64,000 bases of DNA, from the NCBI GenBank assembly GCA_900545925.1, contig URAZ01000014.1, positions 13,974 through 77,973 of the forward strand, in the 5' to 3' direction. The notes under the pieces were generated by a model. That model made no database searches and was not told where the DNA came from. It worked only from the letters and a program-made list of their open reading frames with translations. Below, one piece after another: positions 17,398-24,698 of this stretch (the stretch's first letter is position 1; the number at the start of each line of letters is the position of its first letter). The DNA is from an uncultured Eubacteriales bacterium (lineage in GTDB: Bacteria > Bacillota > Clostridia > Oscillospirales > Oscillospiraceae). The translations under genes and the position numbers were made by a program.

Positions 17398-18533
17398 ACC
17401 CATTCGGCGGTCTTGATTATTTTCTGCTGCTTCTGCTTGTGCTGCTCCCTGTGGTTATATGCGGTCTAAAGGGAAAGCAGCTGCGCGTGTGCGGCATGCT
17501 CGTCTGCGCGGTCATGCTGCTGGCCATTTTCCGCACACCGCGCGCACTTTTGCTGCTGGCGGCGTTCTGGCTCTGGCAGACAGCGCTGACCTTCTGGTAT
17601 CTGTACCTGCGAAAGCGGGCAAAGAAGGCATGGGTCTTTCATCTGGCGGTTGCTTTGAGCCTGCTGCCGCTGCTGCTGGTCAAGCTGTCTTTGTGGGTCG
17701 AACCCCTGCGGGCGCTTTCGATGCTGGGCCTCAGTTATCTGTCGTTCCGTGCGGTGCAGCCGCTGATCGATATCTACGACGGGCGCATCACAGAACTGAA
17801 CCTATTGGATCTCAGTTATTTTGTACTCTTTTTCCCATCCGTGTCCTCCGGCCCGCTGGACCGGTACCGGCGGTTTGAGACCGATCTTCACAAAATGCGC
17901 ACAGGGGAGGAATACCGCGCGCTGCTGCGGGACGGCCTGTGGCGGCTGATGACGGGCGCGTTCTATAATTTCGTCATCGGCAACCTCATCTGGAAATTTT
18001 GGCTGTCCAGCCTGCCGGAGCATGGCTTCTGGGCCACTGTTTCCTATATGTACGGCTACACGTTTTTCATGTTCTTCAACTTTGCCGGCTACAGCCGCAT
18101 GGCCGTCGGCACGGCGTATCTGCTGGGAATCGAGCAGCCGGACAACTTTGACCTGCCGTTCCTGAGCCTTGACATGAAGGATTTCTGGTCGCGCTGGCAC
18201 ATCTCGCTGTCAACCTATCTGCGCGATTATGTCTATACGCGCTTCTGCATGGCCGCACTGCGCGGAAAATGGTTCAAGGGGCGGCGCACAAGTTCGTATC
18301 TCGGCTATGCGCTTACGATGCTCCTCATGGGCGCATGGCACGGACTGACACCCGGTTATCTGATCTACGGCGCATATCACGGCGCGCTGATGTGTCTGAA
18401 CGACGTGCTTGACACGCAGTGCAAGGGCTTTAAAACACTCAAGAAAAACCCGAAGGCAGCGTGGGCGCTGCGGCTGGCAACCTTCCATCTATTCAGCTTC
18501 GGCCTGCTGCTGTTCTCTGGGAGACTCATTTAG
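17394..18533 (+). CDS. dltB: D-alanyl transfer MBOAT protein
   Basis: 379-residue polytopic membrane-bound O-acyltransferase. It takes D-Ala from the DltC phosphopantetheine across the membrane. The MBOAT core is visible as FFNFAGYSRMAVGTAYLLGI, then DFWSRWHISLSTYLRDYVYT, and the conserved catalytic histidine in MGAWHGLTPGYLIYG. The start ATG overlaps the dltA stop (ATGA). The next gene is the carrier protein, preceded by AGGAGG. It is shorter and lacks the Tyr-containing tail seen in the second MBOAT of this locus (23355-24689). Confidence 0.93.
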   Translation: MNPFGGLDYFLLLLLVLLPVVICGLKGKQLRVCGMLVCAVMLLAIFRTPRALLLLAAFWLWQTALTFWYLYLRKRAKKAWVFHLAVALSLLPLLLVKLSLWVEPLRALSMLGLSYLSFRAVQPLIDIYDGRITELNLLDLSYFVLFFPSVSSGPLDRYRRFETDLHKMRTGEEYRALLRDGLWRLMTGAFYNFVIGNLIWKFWLSSLPEHGFWATVSYMYGYTFFMFFNFAGYSRMAVGTAYLLGIEQPDNFDLPFLSLDMKDFWSRWHISLSTYLRDYVYTRFCMAALRGKWFKGRRTSSYLGYALTMLLMGAWHGLTPGYLIYGAYHGALMCLNDVLDTQCKGFKTLKKNPKAAWALRLATFHLFSFGLLLFSGRLI

Positions 18534-18546
18534 GAGGAAATTCACC

Positions 18547-18765
18547 ATGCTGGAAGAAATTATTGCGGTGCTGAATGATATTACCGGCGCGGACGCGGGT
18601 GAAATCACGCCCGAAACGGAATTGTTTGAGGAAGGTCTTCTCGACTCGTTCGGTCTGGTTGAACTTCTGGTTCGGCTGGAGCAGTTTGGAAAGACGCTGG
18701 ATGTGGCAGAACTGACGCGCGAGGAAATTTCAACGCCTGCCAAGATCGCGGCGCTGCTCGCCTGA
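18547..18765 (+). CDS. dltC: D-alanyl carrier protein
   Basis: 72-residue acidic acyl-carrier-type protein. It carries D-Ala as a thioester on a 4'-phosphopantetheine attached to Ser34 in the motif EEGLLDSFGLVELL. AGGAGG lies 9 bp before the ATG. It sits between dltB and dltD, as in canonical operons. The length (about 78 in Bacillus) and the LLDSFG motif support DltC rather than a fatty-acid carrier. Confidence 0.92.
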   Translation: MLEEIIAVLNDITGADAGEITPETELFEEGLLDSFGLVELLVRLEQFGKTLDVAELTREEISTPAKIAALLA

Positions 18766-18769
18766 ACCC

Positions 18770-19963
18770 ATGCGAAAATTCTTTTTGAGGGCGCTTTTGT
18801 GCCTGCTTGCGGCAGTGCTGGCGCTGGGATTTGTGCGGCTTGGCGTGGAGAAGACCATGCCGGACTATCCGGACAGCCTTGGCGATTCACTGGCCCCAGA
18901 GAAGATCACGGGCGAATATCTGCTCCGCACGGCGGCTGCACAGGACGATACGCTGCCCGTCTTCGGCTCGAGCGAACTCAAGACGACGCAGATCTGCACC
19001 CATCCGGCCAAATTTTTTGCCGGAAAGCGCTGCGGCTTTCAGGTTGACCTGATCGGGCGCGGTTCGTGCCAGTCGCTGGTGCATGCAATGGCCATCGCTG
19101 CGTCGGGTGAGAGCCTGACGGGGAAAAAGGCCGTGCTCATCACGGCGCCGCAGTCATATGTCGAAGACGGCATCGCGCCGGATCTGTTTATGGCGAATTT
19201 CTCCGAGCAACAGATGCTGACGCTTCTGTCCGACAAGACGATTCCGGCGGAGCAGCGGCAGTATCTTGCCCGCCGTGTGGCGGAACTGATCGAAGCGTAT
19301 AATGCGCAGTACGGCGCTTCTTTGCAGCAGACGACCGCAGCCGGACTTCTGACCCGCGCGGCTGCAAAGGGGCAGACGGCGCTCGAAGTGCTGCTGACGC
19401 CGTATGCCGCGATTTCCGAGTGGCTTCTCGATACGCGCGATATGACAAGTTCCCGCCGCGTGATTGCCGAAGCGCCCACCGTGCAAAATGCGCAGAGCAG
19501 CGCGATCGATTGGGATGTGGAAGAGCAGTCCGCCGTCCATCAGGCGGAGGAGCAGACCGCCGGAAATGAATTCGGTATGGAAGACAGCTATTACAACACC
19601 TACATCGGCCGCAGGCTCGCGCAGCAGGCCGGGAAGGACGCGTCCGTCAGCTATGACAGTTCCCCGGAATATGACGATCTGCGCTGCCTATTTGCAATCT
19701 GCAAAGCAAAGCAGATGCAGATCCTGTTCGTCCACGTCCCAATGCACGGCGCGTGGAGCGATTACACAGGCTTTTCCGCCGAACGGCGGCAGACCTACTA
19801 TGAAAACGTGCGGCGTATTGCCGCAGAATATGAAAACGTGACGCTGCTGGACTTGACGGGCTATGAATACGAGTCCTATTTCCTCTGCGACACCATGCAC
19901 CTTGGCTGGAAGGGGTGGCTTGCGGTTGACAAAGCGATTGCAGAATTTTGGGAAGCAGCTTGA
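18770..19963 (+). CDS. dltD: D-alanine transfer protein, SGNH-like
   Basis: 397 residues: one N-terminal membrane anchor (FFLRALLCLLAAVLALGFV) and a large extracytoplasmic domain. Serine-hydrolase-like landmarks are LPVFGSSELKT (nucleophile Ser) near residue 65 and DTMHLGWKGW (Asp/His) near the C-terminus; LFVHVPMHGAWSDYTGF is also typical of DltD. DltD works with DltB to place D-Ala on teichoic acid. It starts 4 bp after the dltC stop, and its last 38 bp overlap the start of a DltX-like gene. Confidence 0.9.
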   Translation: MRKFFLRALLCLLAAVLALGFVRLGVEKTMPDYPDSLGDSLAPEKITGEYLLRTAAAQDDTLPVFGSSELKTTQICTHPAKFFAGKRCGFQVDLIGRGSCQSLVHAMAIAASGESLTGKKAVLITAPQSYVEDGIAPDLFMANFSEQQMLTLLSDKTIPAEQRQYLARRVAELIEAYNAQYGASLQQTTAAGLLTRAAAKGQTALEVLLTPYAAISEWLLDTRDMTSSRRVIAEAPTVQNAQSSAIDWDVEEQSAVHQAEEQTAGNEFGMEDSYYNTYIGRRLAQQAGKDASVSYDSSPEYDDLRCLFAICKAKQMQILFVHVPMHGAWSDYTGFSAERRQTYYENVRRIAAEYENVTLLDLTGYEYESYFLCDTMHLGWKGWLAVDKAIAEFWEAA

Positions 19964-20087
19964 AGCGCTTGTCTTCTCCCATTGGTATACGCTGGCGCTT
20001 GCCTGTGCACTGCTGGCTGCGGCCATTTTTCTGGTCTGGCTGTGCATGGACGCGCAGAGCGTCGCGTTCGTCTACAGCGAGTTCTGA
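19926..20087 (+). CDS. dltX: DltX-like membrane microprotein
   Basis: A 53-residue protein read in a different frame from the end of dltD. It begins at TTG, 7 nt after an AAGGGGTGG ribosome site (19911-19919). It has a basic/polar N-terminus, one membrane helix (YTLALACALLAAAIFLVWL), and ends in AFVYSEF. DltX proteins are about 50 residues with one helix and a conserved aromatic C-terminal F-[IV]-Y-x-x-F motif; the tyrosine (here Tyr50) is reported to be needed for D-Ala transfer. In Bacillus-type operons dltX precedes dltA; here it is last. Identification rests on size, topology, motif and operon context. Confidence 0.75.
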   Translation: MTKRLQNFGKQLEALVFSHWYTLALACALLAAAIFLVWLCMDAQSVAFVYSEF

Positions 20088-20100
20088 CAGGAGGATACCT

Positions 20101-20379
20101 ATGAAAAAATTGATTCTCATTGTGCTTGCCGCGGCGCTTACGCTGACGCTCTGCGCCTGCGGAGCGAAGAAGGACGCACTCACCACAGCGCAGGAGATGA
20201 TCGGCGAGGATATTTCGTCTCTCACCGCTGCCATCGGCGAGCCGGACGACAGCAGCTACGCCTCCTCCTGCCTCGGCCCGGGCGAGGACGGTGAACTTTA
20301 TTATGACGGCTTTACCGTCTACACCTACCGGGATCCCGACGGCACAGAGAACGTCTACGACGTGATGCCGCAGCAGTAA
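20101..20379 (+). CDS. Small lipoprotein, GEP-SC-DG-TY family, copy 3
   Basis: 92 residues with lipoprotein signal MKKLILIVLAAALTLTLCAC. The short domain IGEPDDSSYASSCLGPGEDG, then YYDGFTVYTYRDPDGTEN, is nearly the same as the C-terminal part of the product at 14332, but here without the Pro/Glu-rich spacer. AGGAGG precedes the ATG. It lies directly after dltX and before the C39-like gene. Function unknown; duplication within the locus suggests it acts with the Dlt machinery or the secreted thiol enzymes. Confidence 0.75.
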   Translation: MKKLILIVLAAALTLTLCACGAKKDALTTAQEMIGEDISSLTAAIGEPDDSSYASSCLGPGEDGELYYDGFTVYTYRDPDGTENVYDVMPQQ

Positions 20380-20390
20380 AGGAGGCGCAC

Positions 20391-21626
20391 ATGAAACACG
20401 CCATCTTCCGCCGATTGCTCGCGCTGGTGCTGGCGCTGTGTGCGCTGGCGCCGCTCTGCGCGCCCGCTTTCGCCGCGCAGGAGGCCTTTACAGACCAGAT
20501 CCTTACCGCCATGAAGCAGCCGATGGTGCTGGGCAGCAGCACGTTTGAATACGAGGGCGTGACCTTCAACCGTGTGCTGATCCCGCGCTATGTGCTTGAG
20601 CGCTATGAAAAATCGGAATACGAAATTCTGCCGGGACAGTCCGACGAACGTGTAAAAGCAGTCAAAAAGGCACTCTATTCCAATGACAATTACCCCGATA
20701 ACGAATTTGTCGCCTACACGCAGATGCGCGCGGGAGAACCGGTCGAGACCTATTTTGACGAACATCTGGCCGCGCTGCTGGAGACGATCTACCGCTTCTG
20801 CGGGCTGCCGGAGAAAAAAGCCTGCCTTGACGAATTGACGATGTATCTGCTGGACTGCCTTCCGGCGCTGAGCGGGGATATGCGGCACGATATCGAGGCC
20901 ATGTACAAATACAATCTGACCAAAGCCGGAACGTATGGGACGGTCGCCCGCAGCGGAAAGACAGACAAGCTGTATTATTTCGCACAGACCGACCCGGACT
21001 GGGCAGGAGAAATCTTTGAATTCGAGGGCAACGGTGCGACTCTCAAGGATCGCGGCTGCGGCTGCGCTTGCGCCGCAATGGTTTTCTCAACCTATCACAA
21101 AGTCGAAATCACGCCGCGCTGGATGCGTACCTATGCTCTGCAGGACAATTATCCCGTCAGTTATGGTCTGCCGAACGAATATTTTGAGGGCATCGCCCGC
21201 TATTATCAGTATCTCGAATACGACCGCTACGGCACGACGCTTGAAGCGCCGAACATCTATAAAAAGGATGAGGTCGATATGTCGCAGCTTGCCGACCAGG
21301 TTGGCAACAAGGGCTATCTCGCCATTATCCATGTACTCAAGGGTGCGTTCACGAGTCACGAGCATTATATGGTGCTCTGCGGCTATACCTCCATCGACGG
21401 CAAGGGCTATTTCCTTGTCGCTGACCCCTATGTTCTGCAAAGCCGCTATAAGGATTGGGATCAGCTTCGCACGACCGACACCGGAAACGACGGTCTGATC
21501 TACGCAACGCCGGAGGTCCTTTACCGCGATATGAAGTCCATCATTCTCTTCGAGCAGGACCGCAACAGCTTCCCGCTCTACTGCCGCACGAAGACATGGG
21601 AAGCTTTGAGCCCTGAGAGGAGTTGA
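20391..21626 (+). CDS. Secreted C39-like cysteine peptidase family protein
   Basis: 411 residues with a Sec signal peptide (cleavage likely after APAFA, near residue 29). The C-terminal half is a papain-fold C39_2-like domain: Cys223 in DRGCGCACAAMVFSTYH, His325 in EHYMVLCGYTS and Asp345 in VADPYV form the likely triad. The N-terminal about 180 residues (VLIPRYVLERYEKSEYE, ETIYRFCGLPEKKACLDELT) match nothing I recognise. No double-glycine bacteriocin context is present, so it is probably not an ABC-linked leader peptidase but a free wall- or protein-processing enzyme. Confidence 0.78.
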   Translation: MKHAIFRRLLALVLALCALAPLCAPAFAAQEAFTDQILTAMKQPMVLGSSTFEYEGVTFNRVLIPRYVLERYEKSEYEILPGQSDERVKAVKKALYSNDNYPDNEFVAYTQMRAGEPVETYFDEHLAALLETIYRFCGLPEKKACLDELTMYLLDCLPALSGDMRHDIEAMYKYNLTKAGTYGTVARSGKTDKLYYFAQTDPDWAGEIFEFEGNGATLKDRGCGCACAAMVFSTYHKVEITPRWMRTYALQDNYPVSYGLPNEYFEGIARYYQYLEYDRYGTTLEAPNIYKKDEVDMSQLADQVGNKGYLAIIHVLKGAFTSHEHYMVLCGYTSIDGKGYFLVADPYVLQSRYKDWDQLRTTDTGNDGLIYATPEVLYRDMKSIILFEQDRNSFPLYCRTKTWEALSPERS

Positions 21627-21631
21627 CACGC

Positions 21632-22339
21632 ATGGAAAGACGACGCAACCGGACGCCAGGCCGCTTTCTTCGGCGGAACAAGCCCTATTTCCTGCTGGCG
21701 CTGACGCTTGTGCTGCTCACTGCGGCAGTCATCTTCGGCGTGAAGATCATGCGGGAACTCCGCACGCCCGCACAGCCGTCCGTCCCTGCCTCCGTACAGG
21801 AGCCGGTCACACCCGCACAGCCGGAGACGGATGGTTCTGAACAGGAGCAGGAACCAGAGCAGACTGCGCCTGCCATCCCCGGCACGACCGTCTATCTCGC
21901 AGAGGGCCGCCTGCGCGCGGTTTATGACCCGGACGTGCTGCAAATGGATTCCTCCACAGAGGGGCTGGATTCCTTCCTTCCGGTCACGGACGGACAGCTT
22001 GCGCGCATCGACGTGCAGAAGCTGAATACTTCGAGGGAGTTGCTGAAGACCGCAGAACTGGAGCGCATCTGCATCGGTGCAGTGCAGGCGTATTATTATA
22101 CTGCACCCGCGACGGAGGATTTTATCGTCACGGTCGTGGAAAACAGTGATGACATTTATGACGTGCAGCTGCAGGCCCCGGCCTATAACGGCGCGCCGAA
22201 GGCAGCTGCCCGCGTACGCCTCTTGCAGCTGGACGGCGCTCTGTGGTGTCTCAGTGCAATCTATCCTGACGGAGAGGACTGCACCGCGCTGCAGCAGACA
22301 TTTGATTCAATCACTGTCCGCGCGGAGGATACGCCATGA
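21632..22339 (+). CDS. Membrane-anchored extracytoplasmic protein of unknown function
   Basis: 235 residues: an Arg-rich cytoplasmic start (MERRRNRTPGRFLRR), one membrane helix (residues about 18-38), a Pro/Gln/Glu-rich linker and a C-terminal domain beginning TVYLAEGRLRAVYDPDVLQM. I do not recognise the domain. AGAGGAG lies 9 bp before ATG 21632; a TTG at 21623 is an alternative. Its stop overlaps the start of the next transglutaminase-like gene (ATGA), so the two are probably translated together. Confidence 0.68.
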   Translation: MERRRNRTPGRFLRRNKPYFLLALTLVLLTAAVIFGVKIMRELRTPAQPSVPASVQEPVTPAQPETDGSEQEQEPEQTAPAIPGTTVYLAEGRLRAVYDPDVLQMDSSTEGLDSFLPVTDGQLARIDVQKLNTSRELLKTAELERICIGAVQAYYYTAPATEDFIVTVVENSDDIYDVQLQAPAYNGAPKAAARVRLLQLDGALWCLSAIYPDGEDCTALQQTFDSITVRAEDTP

Positions 22340-23304
22340 AACGAGTCCTGACTGCCGTGCTTTTGTGCCTACTGGTACTTCTGTGCGGCTGCACGCGGCA
22401 GCCGGAGGCAGAGCCTCCCGCACAGGAAGCAGTATCCGTCTCTCCGGTACCTGTGCAGGAAAACGACCCCGCGTCTGTTGAGCAGAAGACAGAGGCCCAG
22501 GACCCTGTGCCTATCCCGGACGGGATTGTCAAACTCAACGGCCTGGCGATTTACTATCAAAACGGCCAGCCGCTTGCCGGCACCGGTCTGACGGAACTGG
22601 ACGGACAGCTTCTCTATGTCCAGCCGGACGGCAGCCTGTTCTTCTTTTCGCGCGGCGTCAACCGCTGCGGAGATACGCTGTATTATCAGACGGGTGAGGA
22701 CGGCTATGCACTCCTGCCGCCGCCGGCAGGTCTGTATGACGACGGACAGGCGCTGTATGATGTGCAGCCGGACGGTTCGCTTCTGACCGGCAGTGCGGAC
22801 GGGCATCTGACTTTTGGTGCAGACGGCCGGTACACCAGCGGCAGCGAGGAACTGGATACGGGAATCGCGCAGCTTCTGTCTGACAGCAATCCCGATGCGC
22901 TGGATGCCCGCGAGACGCGGCTTTCGCTGGCGTTCGACTATATCCGCGATCATTTCAAATACCTGTCCATGCCGCACTATGAGGCCGGAACGGACGACTG
23001 GGCACAGGAGGCTGCAGAGGTCTTTCTGCAGCAGGGCAAGGGAAACTGCTACTGCTTCGCCGCTGCGTTCATGTACTGTGCCCGCAGGCTCGGCTATCAG
23101 GCCTATGTCGTGGCCGGACATGAGAGCAAACCCGACAACGACCACGCGTGGACGATGATCGAGGAGAACGGCGAGACGCGTCTGTACGACGTGCAGCTGG
23201 AATACGCCTATCTCTATCAGTTCGGCAAGGGCGAGATCGATGCTTACGCCATGACCGACTCCGGCGGCAGCGTCTATAACGGCTTCCAGTATTATTTCCC
23301 GTAA
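22336..23304 (+). CDS. Transglutaminase-like lipoprotein
   Basis: 322 residues. Lipobox LLVLLCGC; Pro/Glu-rich linker; a middle region with KG/W-like strands (LYVQPDGSLFFFSRG, YDVQPDGSLLTG); and a C-terminal transglutaminase core with Cys238 (GKGNCYCFAAAF), His270 (NDHAWTMIEE) and Asp285 (LYDVQLEY). It is the third such enzyme in this locus and most similar in layout to the product at 12775. A terminator immediately follows, so the first transcription unit of the locus may end here. Confidence 0.78.
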   Translation: MKRVLTAVLLCLLVLLCGCTRQPEAEPPAQEAVSVSPVPVQENDPASVEQKTEAQDPVPIPDGIVKLNGLAIYYQNGQPLAGTGLTELDGQLLYVQPDGSLFFFSRGVNRCGDTLYYQTGEDGYALLPPPAGLYDDGQALYDVQPDGSLLTGSADGHLTFGADGRYTSGSEELDTGIAQLLSDSNPDALDARETRLSLAFDYIRDHFKYLSMPHYEAGTDDWAQEAAEVFLQQGKGNCYCFAAAFMYCARRLGYQAYVVAGHESKPDNDHAWTMIEENGETRLYDVQLEYAYLYQFGKGEIDAYAMTDSGGSVYNGFQYYFP

Positions 23305-23310
23305 CACCCC

Positions 23311-23338
23311 GTGCCGCCGCTCTGCGGCGGCACTTTTT
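23311..23338 (+). terminator. Terminator inside the surface locus
   Basis: A perfect 10-bp stem GTGCCGCCGC/GCGGCGGCAC with a 3-nt loop and TTTTT. Confidence 0.8.
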
Positions 23339-23354
23339 CACAGGAGAACCGCTT

Positions 23355-24689
23355 ATGAACTTCGCTTCCCCGATTTTTCTGTTCGCATTCCTGCCGCTTG
23401 TGCTGATCGCGTACCACCTGCTGCGGCCCATACGGGCAAAAAATGTGCTGCTGATCGCGGCGGGGCTGGTGTTTTATGCCTTCGGCGATCTGCGTCATCT
23501 TCCGCTGCTGCTTGCATCCTGCGCGCTGCACTACGGCGTGGGACTTGCGCTCATGCGTGCCCGGCGCGGACGCAGATTGCTGCTTGCTGCCTGCGTGACC
23601 GTCGATCTTGCGGTGCTGGCTGCATATAAATGGCACGGCGCGCTGCCGCTCGGCATCTCGTTCTACACGTTTCAGGCAATCAGCTATATTGTGGATGTTT
23701 CCCGCGCGCCGCAGAGCGGCACGCGCAGCTTCCGGCGGGCGCTGCAATATCTGACGTTCTTTCCACAGCTGACTGCCGGGCCGCTGATGCGCTTTTCGGA
23801 GGTGCAGCCGCTGCTGGACACACGGCACGTCACATGGGACGGCGCGTTTGACGGTTGTTCCCGTTTCATCTGTGGGCTGGCAAAAAAGCTGCTGCTGGCA
23901 GCAGCGGCCGCGCAGCTGGCGAATGCGGTTTACGCGCAGACCAGCTTCGACGCGCTGTGCGCGTGGACGGGTGCGGTCTGCTATTGCTTACAACTCTATT
24001 TCGATTTTTCCGGCTACAGCGATATGGCTGTCGGCCTCGGCCTGCTGTTCGGTATCCGGCTGCCGGAAAACTTCCGCTATCCCTACTGTGCCGACAGCAT
24101 CACGGACTTCTGGCGGCGGTGGCACATTTCGCTGTCCGCATGGTTCCGCGATTATCTCTATATCCCGCTGGGCGGCAACCGCAAGGGGATACTGCGCACG
24201 ATGGCGAACAAACTGCTCGTGTTTCTGGCAACCGGCCTGTGGCACGGAACGGGCTGGACGTTCGTACTCTGGGGCCTGTGGCATGGGCTTCTGAGTTGCA
24301 TGGAGACGGCGCTGCAGCTGCCGGGGAAACTCAAAAACCGCTGGTACGGGCATGTATATGCGCTTTTTGCCGTGATTCTCGGCTTCGCGGTCTTCCGCGC
24401 GGCGGACGTCTCACAGGCGGGCGCGCTGCTTGGCGCCATGCTGACGGGCTTTTCACCGGACGTGGTCTGCCGGGCCGCACTGCTGGCAGTGCTTTCCCGC
24501 AGGACGGTGCTGCTGTGCGCGCTTTCGCTGGCGCTCTGCCTGCCGCTTTGGCCGTGGCTGCAAAAAAAAATCGAACCGCTGCGCATTTGGAATGCACTGC
24601 GCGGCTGCCTTATGCTGCTGTTGTTTGTACTGTGTCTGCTTGCACTGGCCTCCGGCTCGTTCCAGCCATTCATCTATGCAAACTTTTGA
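23355..24689 (+). CDS. AlgI/PatA-type MBOAT O-acyltransferase
   Basis: 444-residue polytopic membrane protein. MBOAT hallmarks: QLYFDFSGYSDMAVGLGLLF, then DFWRRWHISLSAWFRDYLYI, and catalytic His in TGLWHGTGWTFVLWG; N-terminal FLPLVLIAYHLLRP and PLGISFYTFQAISYIVDV are typical of AlgI-type proteins. It ends in SFQPFIYANF, an aromatic tyrosine tail resembling that of the DltX-like microprotein of this locus. It is paired with the SGNH-like gene that follows (9 bp apart). It probably acylates an exported polymer; donor and acceptor are unknown. Confidence 0.9.
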   Translation: MNFASPIFLFAFLPLVLIAYHLLRPIRAKNVLLIAAGLVFYAFGDLRHLPLLLASCALHYGVGLALMRARRGRRLLLAACVTVDLAVLAAYKWHGALPLGISFYTFQAISYIVDVSRAPQSGTRSFRRALQYLTFFPQLTAGPLMRFSEVQPLLDTRHVTWDGAFDGCSRFICGLAKKLLLAAAAAQLANAVYAQTSFDALCAWTGAVCYCLQLYFDFSGYSDMAVGLGLLFGIRLPENFRYPYCADSITDFWRRWHISLSAWFRDYLYIPLGGNRKGILRTMANKLLVFLATGLWHGTGWTFVLWGLWHGLLSCMETALQLPGKLKNRWYGHVYALFAVILGFAVFRAADVSQAGALLGAMLTGFSPDVVCRAALLAVLSRRTVLLCALSLALCLPLWPWLQKKIEPLRIWNALRGCLMLLLFVLCLLALASGSFQPFIYANF

Positions 24690-24698
24690 GGACTGCCC

